Source: Lactobacillus paragasseri (GTDB lineage: Bacteria > Bacillota > Bacilli > Lactobacillales > Lactobacillaceae). From it: 64,000 bases of DNA. Where the stretch lies: assembly GCF_003584685.1 (NCBI RefSeq), contig NZ_AP018549.1, positions 1,860,001 through 1,924,000 on the forward strand, given 5' to 3'. Made by a program: the position numbers and the translations under genes. Under the pieces are notes generated by a model. The model was not told where the DNA came from. It saw only the letters and a program-made list of their open reading frames with translations, and did not search any database. This document shows, one piece after another, positions 36,576 through 43,194 of this stretch; within the stretch, counting starts at the first letter, position 1, and each line of letters starts with the position of its first letter.

Positions 36576-37814
36576 CTAATGTCTTGAAGCGCCACTTACT
36601 GCATCTGCAGCTTCACCAGTTAATTGATTTTCTTTAGTAACAGGATATGGCTTCATAACGCTCTTACTCGTTGAAGAAATTCCCCAATCAGCAGTATAGT
36701 CAAGATGATCAATTTTAGCATGTTTAATATCGTCAATCGTCTTACAACCAGTCAATTGCATATCAATCAACAATTCCTTATTCAATTGCTCAATAACTGA
36801 CTGAACACCTTGAGCACCACCAAGTGCTAAGCCATATAAGAATGGACGACCAATACCAACTAAGTCAGCACCTAATGCCAATGCCTTAAAGACGTGTGAA
36901 CCACGACGAACGCCGCCATCAAGGATAATTGGAACGGGGCGATCGCAACTCTTCACAGCCTTCGCGATTTCAGGCAAAACATCAATTGTAGCAGGAGCCC
37001 CATCAACTTCACGGCCTCCGTGATTAGAAACTACAATTCCATCTGCACCAGCACCAATTGCAAGCATCGCATCTTCAGCACATTCAACGCCCTTAACAAT
37101 TACAGGCACATCAGCAATGTCCTTAATCTTACGAATATCATCTGGCCCAATATTTTGAGCAGATGAAGCGTACATTTCAGCAACGCTTTGTCCCTCTCCT
37201 TTTCCACCAGTCCATTCATTAAAGAAAGCAAGTGGAACAGGATATGTAAAGTTAGTCCGTAAATTTGCTTCACGATAGCCACTAACTAGCGCATCTACAG
37301 TTAAGAAGAAACCGGTAAAGCCGGCTTTAACTGATTCTTCAATTACCATTTTATTAAAGTCCCAGTTCTTGCTTAGATATAATTGCATAAACCGTGGGGA
37401 GTCGCCTACTGCGTTTTGCACATCTTGAACACTCTTATTTGCATAGGTACTCATTCCAAACAAAGCACCGGCAGCTTTTGCACCCTTAGCAGTATCAATT
37501 TCGGCTTCGGCATTTGCAATACCATGGCAGGCAATTGGACAGATCATAACTGGTGTCTTTAACTTCATCCCTAAAAATTCAGTATTCAATTCTGGATCCT
37601 GCATCCCAGTTAAAGCACGAGGCACAATTTGAAAATGGTTAAAAGCTTGTGTATTATTCCGCCAAGTCCATTCATTTTCTGCACCACTAGCAATGTAGTA
37701 ATAAGCAGCTTCTGGTATTACATATTTTGCTTCGTTTTCCAGTTCATCCAAGTTAACCATGTGTAGTTTTTCTTCTCTAGTACTTTGTGGGAACCCCTTA
37801 TAGTAAGTTGTCAT
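36576..37814 (-). CDS. L-lactate oxidase family (FMN alpha-hydroxy-acid oxidase)
   Basis: 412-aa FMN enzyme of the lactate/glycolate oxidase family. The catalytic His-Arg pair lies in VSNHGGREVDG, with FMN-binding regions CPIACHG, QLYLSKN and LDGGVRRGSHVFKALALGADLVGIGRPFLYG seen in order. Likely oxidises lactate to pyruvate with hydrogen peroxide formation, as in lactic acid bacteria. The start is ATG 37814, eight bases after GGAGG on the minus strand; the longer frame to 37829 overlaps that site. Confidence 0.9.
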   Translation of the reverse strand: MTTYYKGFPQSTREEKLHMVNLDELENEAKYVIPEAAYYYIASGAENEWTWRNNTQAFNHFQIVPRALTGMQDPELNTEFLGMKLKTPVMICPIACHGIANAEAEIDTAKGAKAAGALFGMSTYANKSVQDVQNAVGDSPRFMQLYLSKNWDFNKMVIEESVKAGFTGFFLTVDALVSGYREANLRTNFTYPVPLAFFNEWTGGKGEGQSVAEMYASSAQNIGPDDIRKIKDIADVPVIVKGVECAEDAMLAIGAGADGIVVSNHGGREVDGAPATIDVLPEIAKAVKSCDRPVPIILDGGVRRGSHVFKALALGADLVGIGRPFLYGLALGGAQGVQSVIEQLNKELLIDMQLTGCKTIDDIKHAKIDHLDYTADWGISSTSKSVMKPYPVTKENQLTGEAADAVSGASRH

Positions 37815-37971
37815 CGATATTTCCTCCAATCATTAAGTAGGTTTCTATACACCTTAATTTTAGGACGATTTCATTAATTTATTAAATAAAAGCTATTATG
37901 AAATAATTCACTAAGTCCGATATGCTCACTATCCATGTTCTTTGTAGCGCTTTCTTTAGTTAAAATTCGTG

Positions 37972-38000
37972 TTTACATTTATTTATCAGAATGCTACACT
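37972..38000 (+). promoter_or_regulatory. promoter of first NCS2 permease gene
   Basis: TTTACA at 37972-37977, 17-bp spacer, TACACT at 37995-38000. Confidence 0.65.
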
Positions 38001-38024
38001 GTAAAAGTTGCTTATTTAAAGCTA

Positions 38025-38038
38025 AAAAGCGAACATTA
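38025..38038 (+). promoter_or_regulatory. PurBox-like site in leader of first NCS2 gene
   Basis: AAAAGCGAACATTA resembles the PurR box consensus (AWWWCCGAACWWT) with one change in the core. It lies in the transcribed leader just before the ribosome binding site CTGGAGGA, so a bound protein would act as a repressor or roadblock. Confidence 0.5.
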
Positions 38039-38053
38039 TGTCTGGAGGACAAA

Positions 38054-39364
38054 ATGAATTTTATCAAAAACTACTTTCATTTAGAAAAGTTGGGAACTAA
38101 TGTTAGAACTGAATTTATTGCAGGTCTAACAACCTTTATTAGTATGTCTTATATTCTCTTCGTTAACCCAAGTGTTCTTGGTGCTAGCGGCATGAATACT
38201 GGCGCTGTATTTACTGCAACTGCTTTAGCTGCGGCTCTTGGTACAGCAATCATGGGTATTGTAGCTAACTATCCGATTGGTGAAGCACCTGCCTTAGGTA
38301 TTAACGCCTTCTTTGCCTATACCGTATGTATTGGCATGAAGGTATCTTGGGAAACTGCCTTAGCCAGTGTTTTTGTTGCATCAATTATCTTTATTTTAAT
38401 TACTTTATTTAAATTAAGAGAAAAGATCATTGACTCTATCCCTTCAGACCTTAAATTTGCCATTTCATCAGGTATTGGTCTTTTTATTGCCTTCCTAGGT
38501 TTACAAAATGGTGGTTTAATTGTTGCTAACAAATCTACTTTAGTTGGTTTAGGATCACTTCATAACCCGCTTGTTTGGATTACGATTTTTGGTTTAATTG
38601 TTACTGTAATCTTAATGATTTTAGGCGTTCCAGGTGCGATTTTCATCGGAATGATTGCTGCCTCAATCTTTGGCATTTGTACTGGTCAAATTGCCGTACC
38701 ACACAAGTTTATTTCTTTAGCACCAAGTCTTGCACCTACTTTTGGTCAAGCAGTTTTCCACGTTAAAGACATTAATTCTCTGCAAATGTGGGTTGTTGTT
38801 TTAACTTTCTTACTTGTTACATTCTTTGATACTGCTGGTACTTTAATTGGTCTTGCTCAACAAGCTGGCTTTATGAAGAACAACAAAATGCCACGTGTTG
38901 GTAAAGCATTAGCCGCAGATTCAACTGCTATGATGTTTGGTTCTATCTTTGGTACTTCACCTGTTGGAGCCTTTGTTGAATCAAGTGCTGGTATTGCAGT
39001 TGGTGGACGTTCAGGTTTAACTGCAGTCTTTGTTGCCATCTTCTTCCTGATTTCAATGATCTTTAGTCCATTACTTGGGGTGTTCACTACTCAAGTGACT
39101 GCTCCAGCCCTAATTATTGTTGGAGTTTTAATGGCACAAAATACTGCTCACATTCACTGGAACAAGTTAGAAATTGCCGTTCCTGCATTTTTGATTTTAC
39201 TTGGTATGCCACTTACCTACTCAATTTCTGATGGTTTAGCATTAGGGATGATTACTTACCCAATTTGTATGGTTTCTGCAAAGCGTGGTAAAGAAGTCAG
39301 CCCAATGATGTGGGTACTGTTTGTCGTATTCATCATCTTCTTGTGGGTTTTGAATTTTAAGTAA
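38054..39364 (+). CDS. NCS2/AzgA-like purine permease, copy 1
   Basis: 436-aa nucleobase:cation symporter of the AzgA/PbuG branch, about 13 membrane segments. Recognisable: TTFISMSYILFVNPSVL, APALGINAFFAYTV, VTFFDTAGTLIG and ESSAGIAVGGRSGLTAV, the family signature region. Transports hypoxanthine, guanine or adenine; which one is not visible. The start is ATG 38054 behind CTGGAGGA; the frame from 37991 begins upstream of the transcript. First of three paralogues in 6.5 kb. Confidence 0.92.
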   Translation: MNFIKNYFHLEKLGTNVRTEFIAGLTTFISMSYILFVNPSVLGASGMNTGAVFTATALAAALGTAIMGIVANYPIGEAPALGINAFFAYTVCIGMKVSWETALASVFVASIIFILITLFKLREKIIDSIPSDLKFAISSGIGLFIAFLGLQNGGLIVANKSTLVGLGSLHNPLVWITIFGLIVTVILMILGVPGAIFIGMIAASIFGICTGQIAVPHKFISLAPSLAPTFGQAVFHVKDINSLQMWVVVLTFLLVTFFDTAGTLIGLAQQAGFMKNNKMPRVGKALAADSTAMMFGSIFGTSPVGAFVESSAGIAVGGRSGLTAVFVAIFFLISMIFSPLLGVFTTQVTAPALIIVGVLMAQNTAHIHWNKLEIAVPAFLILLGMPLTYSISDGLALGMITYPICMVSAKRGKEVSPMMWVLFVVFIIFLWVLNFK

Positions 39365-39381
39365 GCTAAAATTCACTAACA

Positions 39382-39423
39382 AAAATACCGATTATCATCC
39401 ATCTTGATAATCGGTATTTTTTT
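39382..39423 (+). terminator. intrinsic terminator
   Basis: ATACCGATTATCA / TGATAATCGGTAT stem between A5 and T7. Ends the first NCS2 gene. Confidence 0.92.
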
Positions 39424-39439
39424 ATTGCTTTTATTATCT

Positions 39440-39487
39440 GTAAAGTATACTTAACAAAAAGTGCGATTTTTATAAAGTATACTTTAC
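39440..39487. promoter_or_regulatory. paired 16-bp palindromic operators
   Basis: GTAAAGTATACTTAAC at 39440-39455 and ATAAAGTATACTTTAC at 39472-39487 share the palindromic core AAAGTATACTT and lie 32 bp apart, three helical turns. The second directly precedes TATAAT (39494-39499). They look like binding sites of a dimeric HTH regulator controlling the small membrane protein downstream. Confidence 0.6.
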
Positions 39488-39595
39488 AACATCTATAATT
39501 AAGTCGTTCAGAGTATAATATAAGTATAAAAGAAATCTTTATTTTCCCCACTCAACTGTTTGACAATTATTATAACAACGACAGGAGGAATAAAA

Positions 39596-39778
39596 ATGAT
39601 CATTACTGGTAAGACTATTTTTAAGATAGTCTATATACTTAGCATAATATTTAGCATTACTTATATCGTCTGGAACACTCTCCAGCATAATCCATTAGAT
39701 CCAACTTACCTTTTAGTTGCCGTCATCAGTATCGTAGCGATGACTTTAGTTTTTATAAAAATTAACAAAGAAGAATAA
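39596..39778 (+). CDS. small two-helix membrane protein
   Basis: 60-aa protein with two hydrophobic segments (about residues 8-24 and 36-53) and a basic C-terminus (IKINKEE). Strong ribosome binding site AGGAGGAATAAAA before ATG 39596; the frame opens further upstream but with a TTG inside the leader. Preceded by paired palindromes and followed by a terminator, so it is an independent regulated gene. No family recognised. Confidence 0.75.
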   Translation: MIITGKTIFKIVYILSIIFSITYIVWNTLQHNPLDPTYLLVAVISIVAMTLVFIKINKEE

Positions 39779-39792
39779 ATTCCTTCCATAAC

Positions 39793-39819
39793 AAAGCCCG
39801 TGCATCGCACGAGCTTTTT
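39793..39819 (+). terminator. intrinsic terminator
   Basis: AAAGCCCGTGC-ATC-GCACGAGCTTTTT hairpin after the small membrane protein. Confidence 0.9.
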
Positions 39820-40029
39820 AAGTACCACTTCTCATCCAGCCGCAAAATACTCAATATTCATACTTTAAATACAAAATTCACTAGTTTAGTTAGTCTTTTT
39901 TGCCTGTTCGTCTTCTTTTACAAAAAAGCTTTCGCTATAATTATTTTCACAGCAAGTTTTATGAGCGGCGGTTATTTTTCCTCTCGGAGGTGAGGCCTAT
40001 GGTCAATATACTACAGAAAGGGTTCAACC

Positions 40030-40140
40030 ATGTCGGTTTACGAAAGCATCTCTTTGATGCTTTTGTTTGGTACATTTGTGTTAGCTTTGCTAACCTATAT
40101 AGACCACCACAAAAAAATAAAAACGCCGCTCTACCTATAA
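40030..40140 (+). CDS. putative holin-like type I toxin (Hol-Tox/Fst-like)
   Basis: 36-aa peptide beginning MSVYESISLMLLFGTFVL, with one membrane helix to about residue 24, then a charged end (DHHKKIK). This is the pattern of the putative holin-like toxin family of Gram-positive bacteria, type I toxins kept off by antisense RNA. ATG 40030 follows AGAAAGGG. The last codons form one arm of a terminator-like hairpin whose minus-strand side carries the longer T-run, consistent with a converging antisense RNA. A second start at 39999 with a strong GGAGGTGAGG site opens another frame over it. Confidence 0.75.
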   Translation: MSVYESISLMLLFGTFVLALLTYIDHHKKIKTPLYL

Positions 40141-40168
40141 CTTTGGCGAGTTATAGAGCGTCGTTTTC
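40119..40168. terminator. bidirectional terminator over toxin 3' end
   Basis: Arms CGCTCTA and TAGAGCG (also CTATAAC/GTTATAG) around loop TTTGGCGA. On the plus strand it is followed by TTTT; on the minus strand by GTTTTTATTTTTTT. It includes the toxin stop codon at 40138-40140. Confidence 0.75.
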
Positions 40169-40212
40169 GTCATCTTAACATTAAAAGCCACCGCTCTTAA
40201 AGCGGGCTGTAT

Positions 40213-40238
40213 AAGGAGATCCGCGGATCTCCTTTTTT
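40213..40238 (+). terminator. palindromic terminator
   Basis: Perfect palindrome GGAGATCCGCGGATCTCC flanked by AA and T6, preceded by a smaller CCGCT / AGCGG hairpin at 40191-40205. Last terminator of the toxin locus. Confidence 0.8.
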
Positions 40239-40300
40239 CATACTTGATTATATCATAGTATTTATTAATAAATATCATTTTTAGATTTGTACATTTTACC

Positions 40301-41008
40301 CTAATCTCTACAAATCTCTAGGCAATATGATCTCTTTTCACATTTTGGACAAGTTAATTTTCTAAACTTAGGTGTATGCGGGGCTAAGTTAAAAATTAAA
40401 AATGACGGAATAAAGACATCCCCGCAATTAGGACAAACATATTCAACTCGGTCGTAATAGTATTTTGAAAACATTATTGCCCCCAGCACAGCAATCACAA
40501 TTGCTATACTTGCATTTAATCGCAACGCATACATGAGACTAATGCCTATCAGTTCAACTACTATCCACATAATTATATAAAGCCACATTTTTCTTCTTAA
40601 AACTGTCATTTTGTTTTCTTTTCTCATAATACTTGTAATGTCAGAAAAATTGGTTAATGCGGCAGATAAAACACCTATTTTTTGTAAATGTTCTATCTGT
40701 TTTTGCTTTGCAGTCAATTCGTTGATTTTTTGTTTGTTTTCTTGATACTGCTGCTTTAAAAGCAACTCAAGCGATTTACTTCCGCGCTCATCTTGAATGA
40801 GCGTTTTTATTTGTTTCAACGAAAAGCCAAGATCTTTTAGAAACAAAATTAATTCTATCTGCCTTATCTGTTCTTTTTCATAAAAACGATAGCCATTCTC
40901 TTCCGTATAAGCCGGCTTAACAAGCCCTTTTTCATCATAGAATCTTAGAGTACGCGTACTTACTTCCAGCATCGCAGCTACTTCACCAATTGAATATTTT
41001 TCTTGCAT
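40301..41008 (-). CDS. MerR family regulator with membrane segments and zinc ribbon
   Basis: 235-aa protein with an N-terminal MerR DNA-binding domain (YSIGEVAAMLEVSTRTLRFYDEKGL), a coiled-coil dimerisation helix to about residue 115, two membrane helices (about 140-185) and a C-terminal Cys4 zinc ribbon (CPNCG and CPKCE). The combination implies a membrane-tethered sensor. The start is ATG 41008 after GGAGGTGAAAGTA; the frame from 41017 begins at the GTG inside that site. No target gene is adjacent apart from the divergent NCS2 permease. Confidence 0.88.
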   Translation of the reverse strand: MQEKYSIGEVAAMLEVSTRTLRFYDEKGLVKPAYTEENGYRFYEKEQIRQIELILFLKDLGFSLKQIKTLIQDERGSKSLELLLKQQYQENKQKINELTAKQKQIEHLQKIGVLSAALTNFSDITSIMRKENKMTVLRRKMWLYIIMWIVVELIGISLMYALRLNASIAIVIAVLGAIMFSKYYYDRVEYVCPNCGDVFIPSFLIFNLAPHTPKFRKLTCPKCEKRSYCLEICRD

Positions 41009-41028
41009 TACTTTCACCTCCTAGCTTC

Positions 41029-41059
41029 AAGATATCAATTAACGCAAGGTCAAAGTCAA
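41029..41059 (-). promoter_or_regulatory. MerR-type promoter with 19-bp spacer
   Basis: On the minus strand, TTGACT (41059-41054), 19-bp spacer, TATCTT (41034-41029). A 19-bp spacer is characteristic of promoters remodelled by MerR proteins, so this gene is probably autoregulated. Confidence 0.55.
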
Positions 41060-41094
41060 TATTTAAATTATAAAATATTATATTTCCCGGGCCA

Positions 41095-41107
41095 TAATGT
41101 TCGGATT
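41095..41107 (-). promoter_or_regulatory. PurBox-like site, minus orientation
   Basis: TAATGTTCGGATT is the exact reverse complement of AATCCGAACATTA found at 41282-41294. It sits in the 304-bp gap between the MerR gene and the second NCS2 gene, which otherwise holds only the two promoters. Confidence 0.55.
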
Positions 41108-41183
41108 CTACAAAAAATATATCATTTCTTAATTCATTAGTATCTTTTATTGTAATTTAATCGAATAATTTTGACTGTTATTC

Positions 41184-41211
41184 TTGAAATAGTTAATATT
41201 TTAGATATAAT
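41184..41211 (+). promoter_or_regulatory. promoter of second NCS2 permease gene
   Basis: TTGAAA at 41184-41189, 16-bp spacer, TATAAT at 41206-41211, followed by a leader of about 95 nt. Confidence 0.55.
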
Positions 41212-41280
41212 TTTAGTTGAAGATTCGCTTTTAGATGACTAAGAACACAAGTAAATCATTTTAAAGCTTCTTTTTCTTTA

Positions 41281-41294
41281 AAATCCGAACATTA
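41281..41294 (+). promoter_or_regulatory. PurBox-like site in leader of second NCS2 gene
   Basis: AAATCCGAACATTA fits the PurR box consensus of lactic acid bacteria. It lies seven bases before the ribosome binding site TGGAGGG. Confidence 0.65.
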
Positions 41295-41312
41295 CCACAT
41301 CTGGAGGGTTAC

Positions 41313-42623
41313 ATGAATTCAATTGGTAAATTTTTCCATTTAAATGAAAACCACACTTCATTTAAAACAGAGTTTTTAGCTGGACTAACTACGTTTGTGA
41401 GTATGTCTTACATTCTGTTTGTTAACCCAGCTGTTTTAGGAGCAAGTGGCATGAACAAGGGAGCGTTGTTTACTGCAACGGCCTTATCTGCTGCTTTCAC
41501 GTGTATTGTAATGGGACTAGTTGCCAATTACCCTATTGCTTCTGCACCAACCTTGGGACTTAACGCATTCTTTACTTACACTGTCTGCTTAGGAATGCAC
41601 GTTAAATGGCAAACTGCTTTAGCTGCTGTTTTTGTTGCTTCAATTCTTTTCATCTTACTAACTGTATTTAAAGTACGTGAGATGATTATCGATGCTATTC
41701 CTAGTGATATTAAATATGCAATCTCAGCTGGTATTGGTTTATTTATTGCCTTTATCGGTCTTCAAGGCGGTAAATTAATTAGCAAGAGTGATTCCACTTT
41801 AGTTACTGTTGGTGCTTTGAACAATCCACTTGTTTGGATTACAATTTTTGGTTTAGTTGTTACTATTTTCTTAATGATCGCCAGAGTTCCTGGCGCTATC
41901 TTTATTGGAATGATCGTGGCCGCTATTTTCGGTATCGCCATCGGTCAAATTCCAATGCCTAAGGCCTTTATTTCAGGAGTTCCAAGTCTTTCACCAATTT
42001 TTGGTCAAGCTGTTTTCCATATTAGTGATATTAATACTGTCCAAATGTGGATCGTTGTCTTCACTTTCTTACTGGTTACTTTCTTTGATACTACTGGTAC
42101 TTTAATCGGACTTGTTCAACAAGCAGGCCTCATGAAAGACAACAAAATGCCACGCGCCGGTGAAGCTCTAGCAGCTGACTCATCTGGTATGTTAGTTGGT
42201 TCTGTTCTTGGTACTTCACCAGTTGGTGCCTTTGTTGAATCAAGTGCCGGTATCGCAGTTGGTGGTAGAACTGGTTTAACTGCTGTCTGGGTTGGTATTT
42301 TCTTCTTAATTTCAACTATCTTCAGCCCAATCTTAAGTGTCTTTACTACTCAAGTAACTGCTCCTGCTTTAATTATTGTTGGGGTATTAATGGCTGAAAA
42401 CTTAGCACACGTTCACTGGACTGATCTTGAAATTGCAATTCCATGTTTCTTAATCGCACTTGGCATGCCTCTTACCTACTCGATTTCAGATGGTCTTGGC
42501 TGGGGCTTAATTATTTACCCAGTATCAATGCTTGCTGCTAAGAGATTCAAAGAAATCACGCCAATGATGTGGATTTTATTCTTTGTCTTCGTCATTTACT
42601 TCGTAGTTCTAAATGTGAAATAG
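41313..42623 (+). CDS. NCS2/AzgA-like purine permease, copy 2
   Basis: 436-aa paralogue of the permease at 38 kb with the same signature regions (APTLGLNAFFTYTV, VTFFDTTGTLIG, ESSAGIAVGGRTGLTAV). The start ATG 41313 follows CTGGAGGG. It is cotranscribed with the MazG-like gene 10 bases downstream. PurBox-like sites link it to purine supply. Confidence 0.92.
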   Translation: MNSIGKFFHLNENHTSFKTEFLAGLTTFVSMSYILFVNPAVLGASGMNKGALFTATALSAAFTCIVMGLVANYPIASAPTLGLNAFFTYTVCLGMHVKWQTALAAVFVASILFILLTVFKVREMIIDAIPSDIKYAISAGIGLFIAFIGLQGGKLISKSDSTLVTVGALNNPLVWITIFGLVVTIFLMIARVPGAIFIGMIVAAIFGIAIGQIPMPKAFISGVPSLSPIFGQAVFHISDINTVQMWIVVFTFLLVTFFDTTGTLIGLVQQAGLMKDNKMPRAGEALAADSSGMLVGSVLGTSPVGAFVESSAGIAVGGRTGLTAVWVGIFFLISTIFSPILSVFTTQVTAPALIIVGVLMAENLAHVHWTDLEIAIPCFLIALGMPLTYSISDGLGWGLIIYPVSMLAAKRFKEITPMMWILFFVFVIYFVVLNVK

Positions 42624-42633
42624 GATTAGGATA

Positions 42634-42933
42634 ATGAAAAAGCTAGTTAGAGACAAAATACCTGAATTCGCTACCTATGCATCTTATCGTCAACTAAAAC
42701 CTGATGAAAGAGAAGATGCCTTGAAAAATAAAATCGTCGAAGAAGCTAATGAAGTTAAAGCTGCACCTGACGATCAAAATCTCCTTGAAGAATTAGCTGA
42801 TGTTTACACAGTATTAGAAGCATTTTTAGATTTTAAAAATATTAGTAAAGAAGACTTACTAAAGCAAGTAGAAGCAAAGAAAGCTGAAAAAGGTGGCTTT
42901 ACCAAATTCCTTTTGATGAATACTGATAAATAA
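42634..42933 (+). CDS. MazG-like nucleotide pyrophosphohydrolase
   Basis: 99-aa all-alpha NTP pyrophosphatase of the phosphoribosyl-ATP pyrophosphohydrolase-like group. It starts KKLVRDKIPEFA and has the metal-binding helices KIVEEANEVKAA (ExxE) and LLEELADVYTVLEAF (ExxD). No histidine biosynthesis genes are nearby, so a house-cleaning role on nucleotides is likelier than HisE. Ten bases behind a purine permease. Confidence 0.87.
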   Translation: MKKLVRDKIPEFATYASYRQLKPDEREDALKNKIVEEANEVKAAPDDQNLLEELADVYTVLEAFLDFKNISKEDLLKQVEAKKAEKGGFTKFLLMNTDK

Positions 42934-42942
42934 TATCTCCTT

Positions 42943-42974
42943 AAACAAGTAGTTCACATGACTACTTGTTTTTT
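42943..42974 (+). terminator. intrinsic terminator
   Basis: AACAAGTAGT / ACTACTTGTT stem with a TCACATG loop and a T6 tail. Confidence 0.9.
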
Positions 42975-42986
42975 ATTTATCTCCAT

Positions 42987-43015
42987 TTGCGTATACGATA
43001 AATTTCTGCTAGAAT
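42987..43015 (+). promoter_or_regulatory. promoter of riboswitch-controlled NCS2 gene
   Basis: TTGCGT at 42987-42992, 17-bp spacer, TAGAAT at 43010-43015 with an extended TGC before it. Confidence 0.7.
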
Positions 43016-43029
43016 ACTTAACAATCAAG

Positions 43030-43098
43030 TTATCTATATATCGTCGAAATAAGGTCGACAGTATCTACCCTGAGCCATAAATTCAGGACTATAGGTAT
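43030..43098 (+). promoter_or_regulatory. purine riboswitch, guanine/hypoxanthine class
   Basis: All conserved parts of the purine aptamer can be aligned: P2 GTCGA/TCGAC enclosing loop AATAAGG, junction AGTATCTACC, P3 CCTGA/TTCAGG around GCCATAAA, and the 3' junction GACTATAGG. The specificity base in GACTAT is C, as in guanine riboswitches (U in adenine ones). P1 pairs around 43031-43037 with 43091-43098. A terminator follows. Confidence 0.93.
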
Positions 43099-43118
43099 CA
43101 GACGTCATAAATTTGCTT

Positions 43119-43168
43119 TAAAGGACATCTTTTACCCATGGCTTTTTGGGTAAACTGTGTCCTTTTTT
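43119..43168 (+). terminator. riboswitch-controlled terminator
   Basis: Stem AAGGACA...TTTACCCA / TGGGTAAA...TGTCCTT followed by T-run, placed between the aptamer and the permease gene. Ligand binding should favour this hairpin and stop transcription. Confidence 0.9.
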
Positions 43169-43194
43169 CATTTTTATTTTATGTTGGAGAAATG

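Noticed and set aside
37972..38053. Purine riboswitch before the first NCS2 gene
   Set aside because: The leader is too short and lacks the TCTACC and GACTAT elements found before the third copy.
39900..40178. 92-codon frame over the toxin locus
   Set aside because: Its upstream half overlaps the promoter region and its composition is not protein-like; only the part from ATG 39999 has a ribosome binding site, and it is discussed as a possible leader frame rather than a gene.
43138..43194. N-terminal extension of the third NCS2 permease
   Set aside because: It lies within the riboswitch terminator hairpin; the ribosome binding site TTGGAGA points to ATG 43195.
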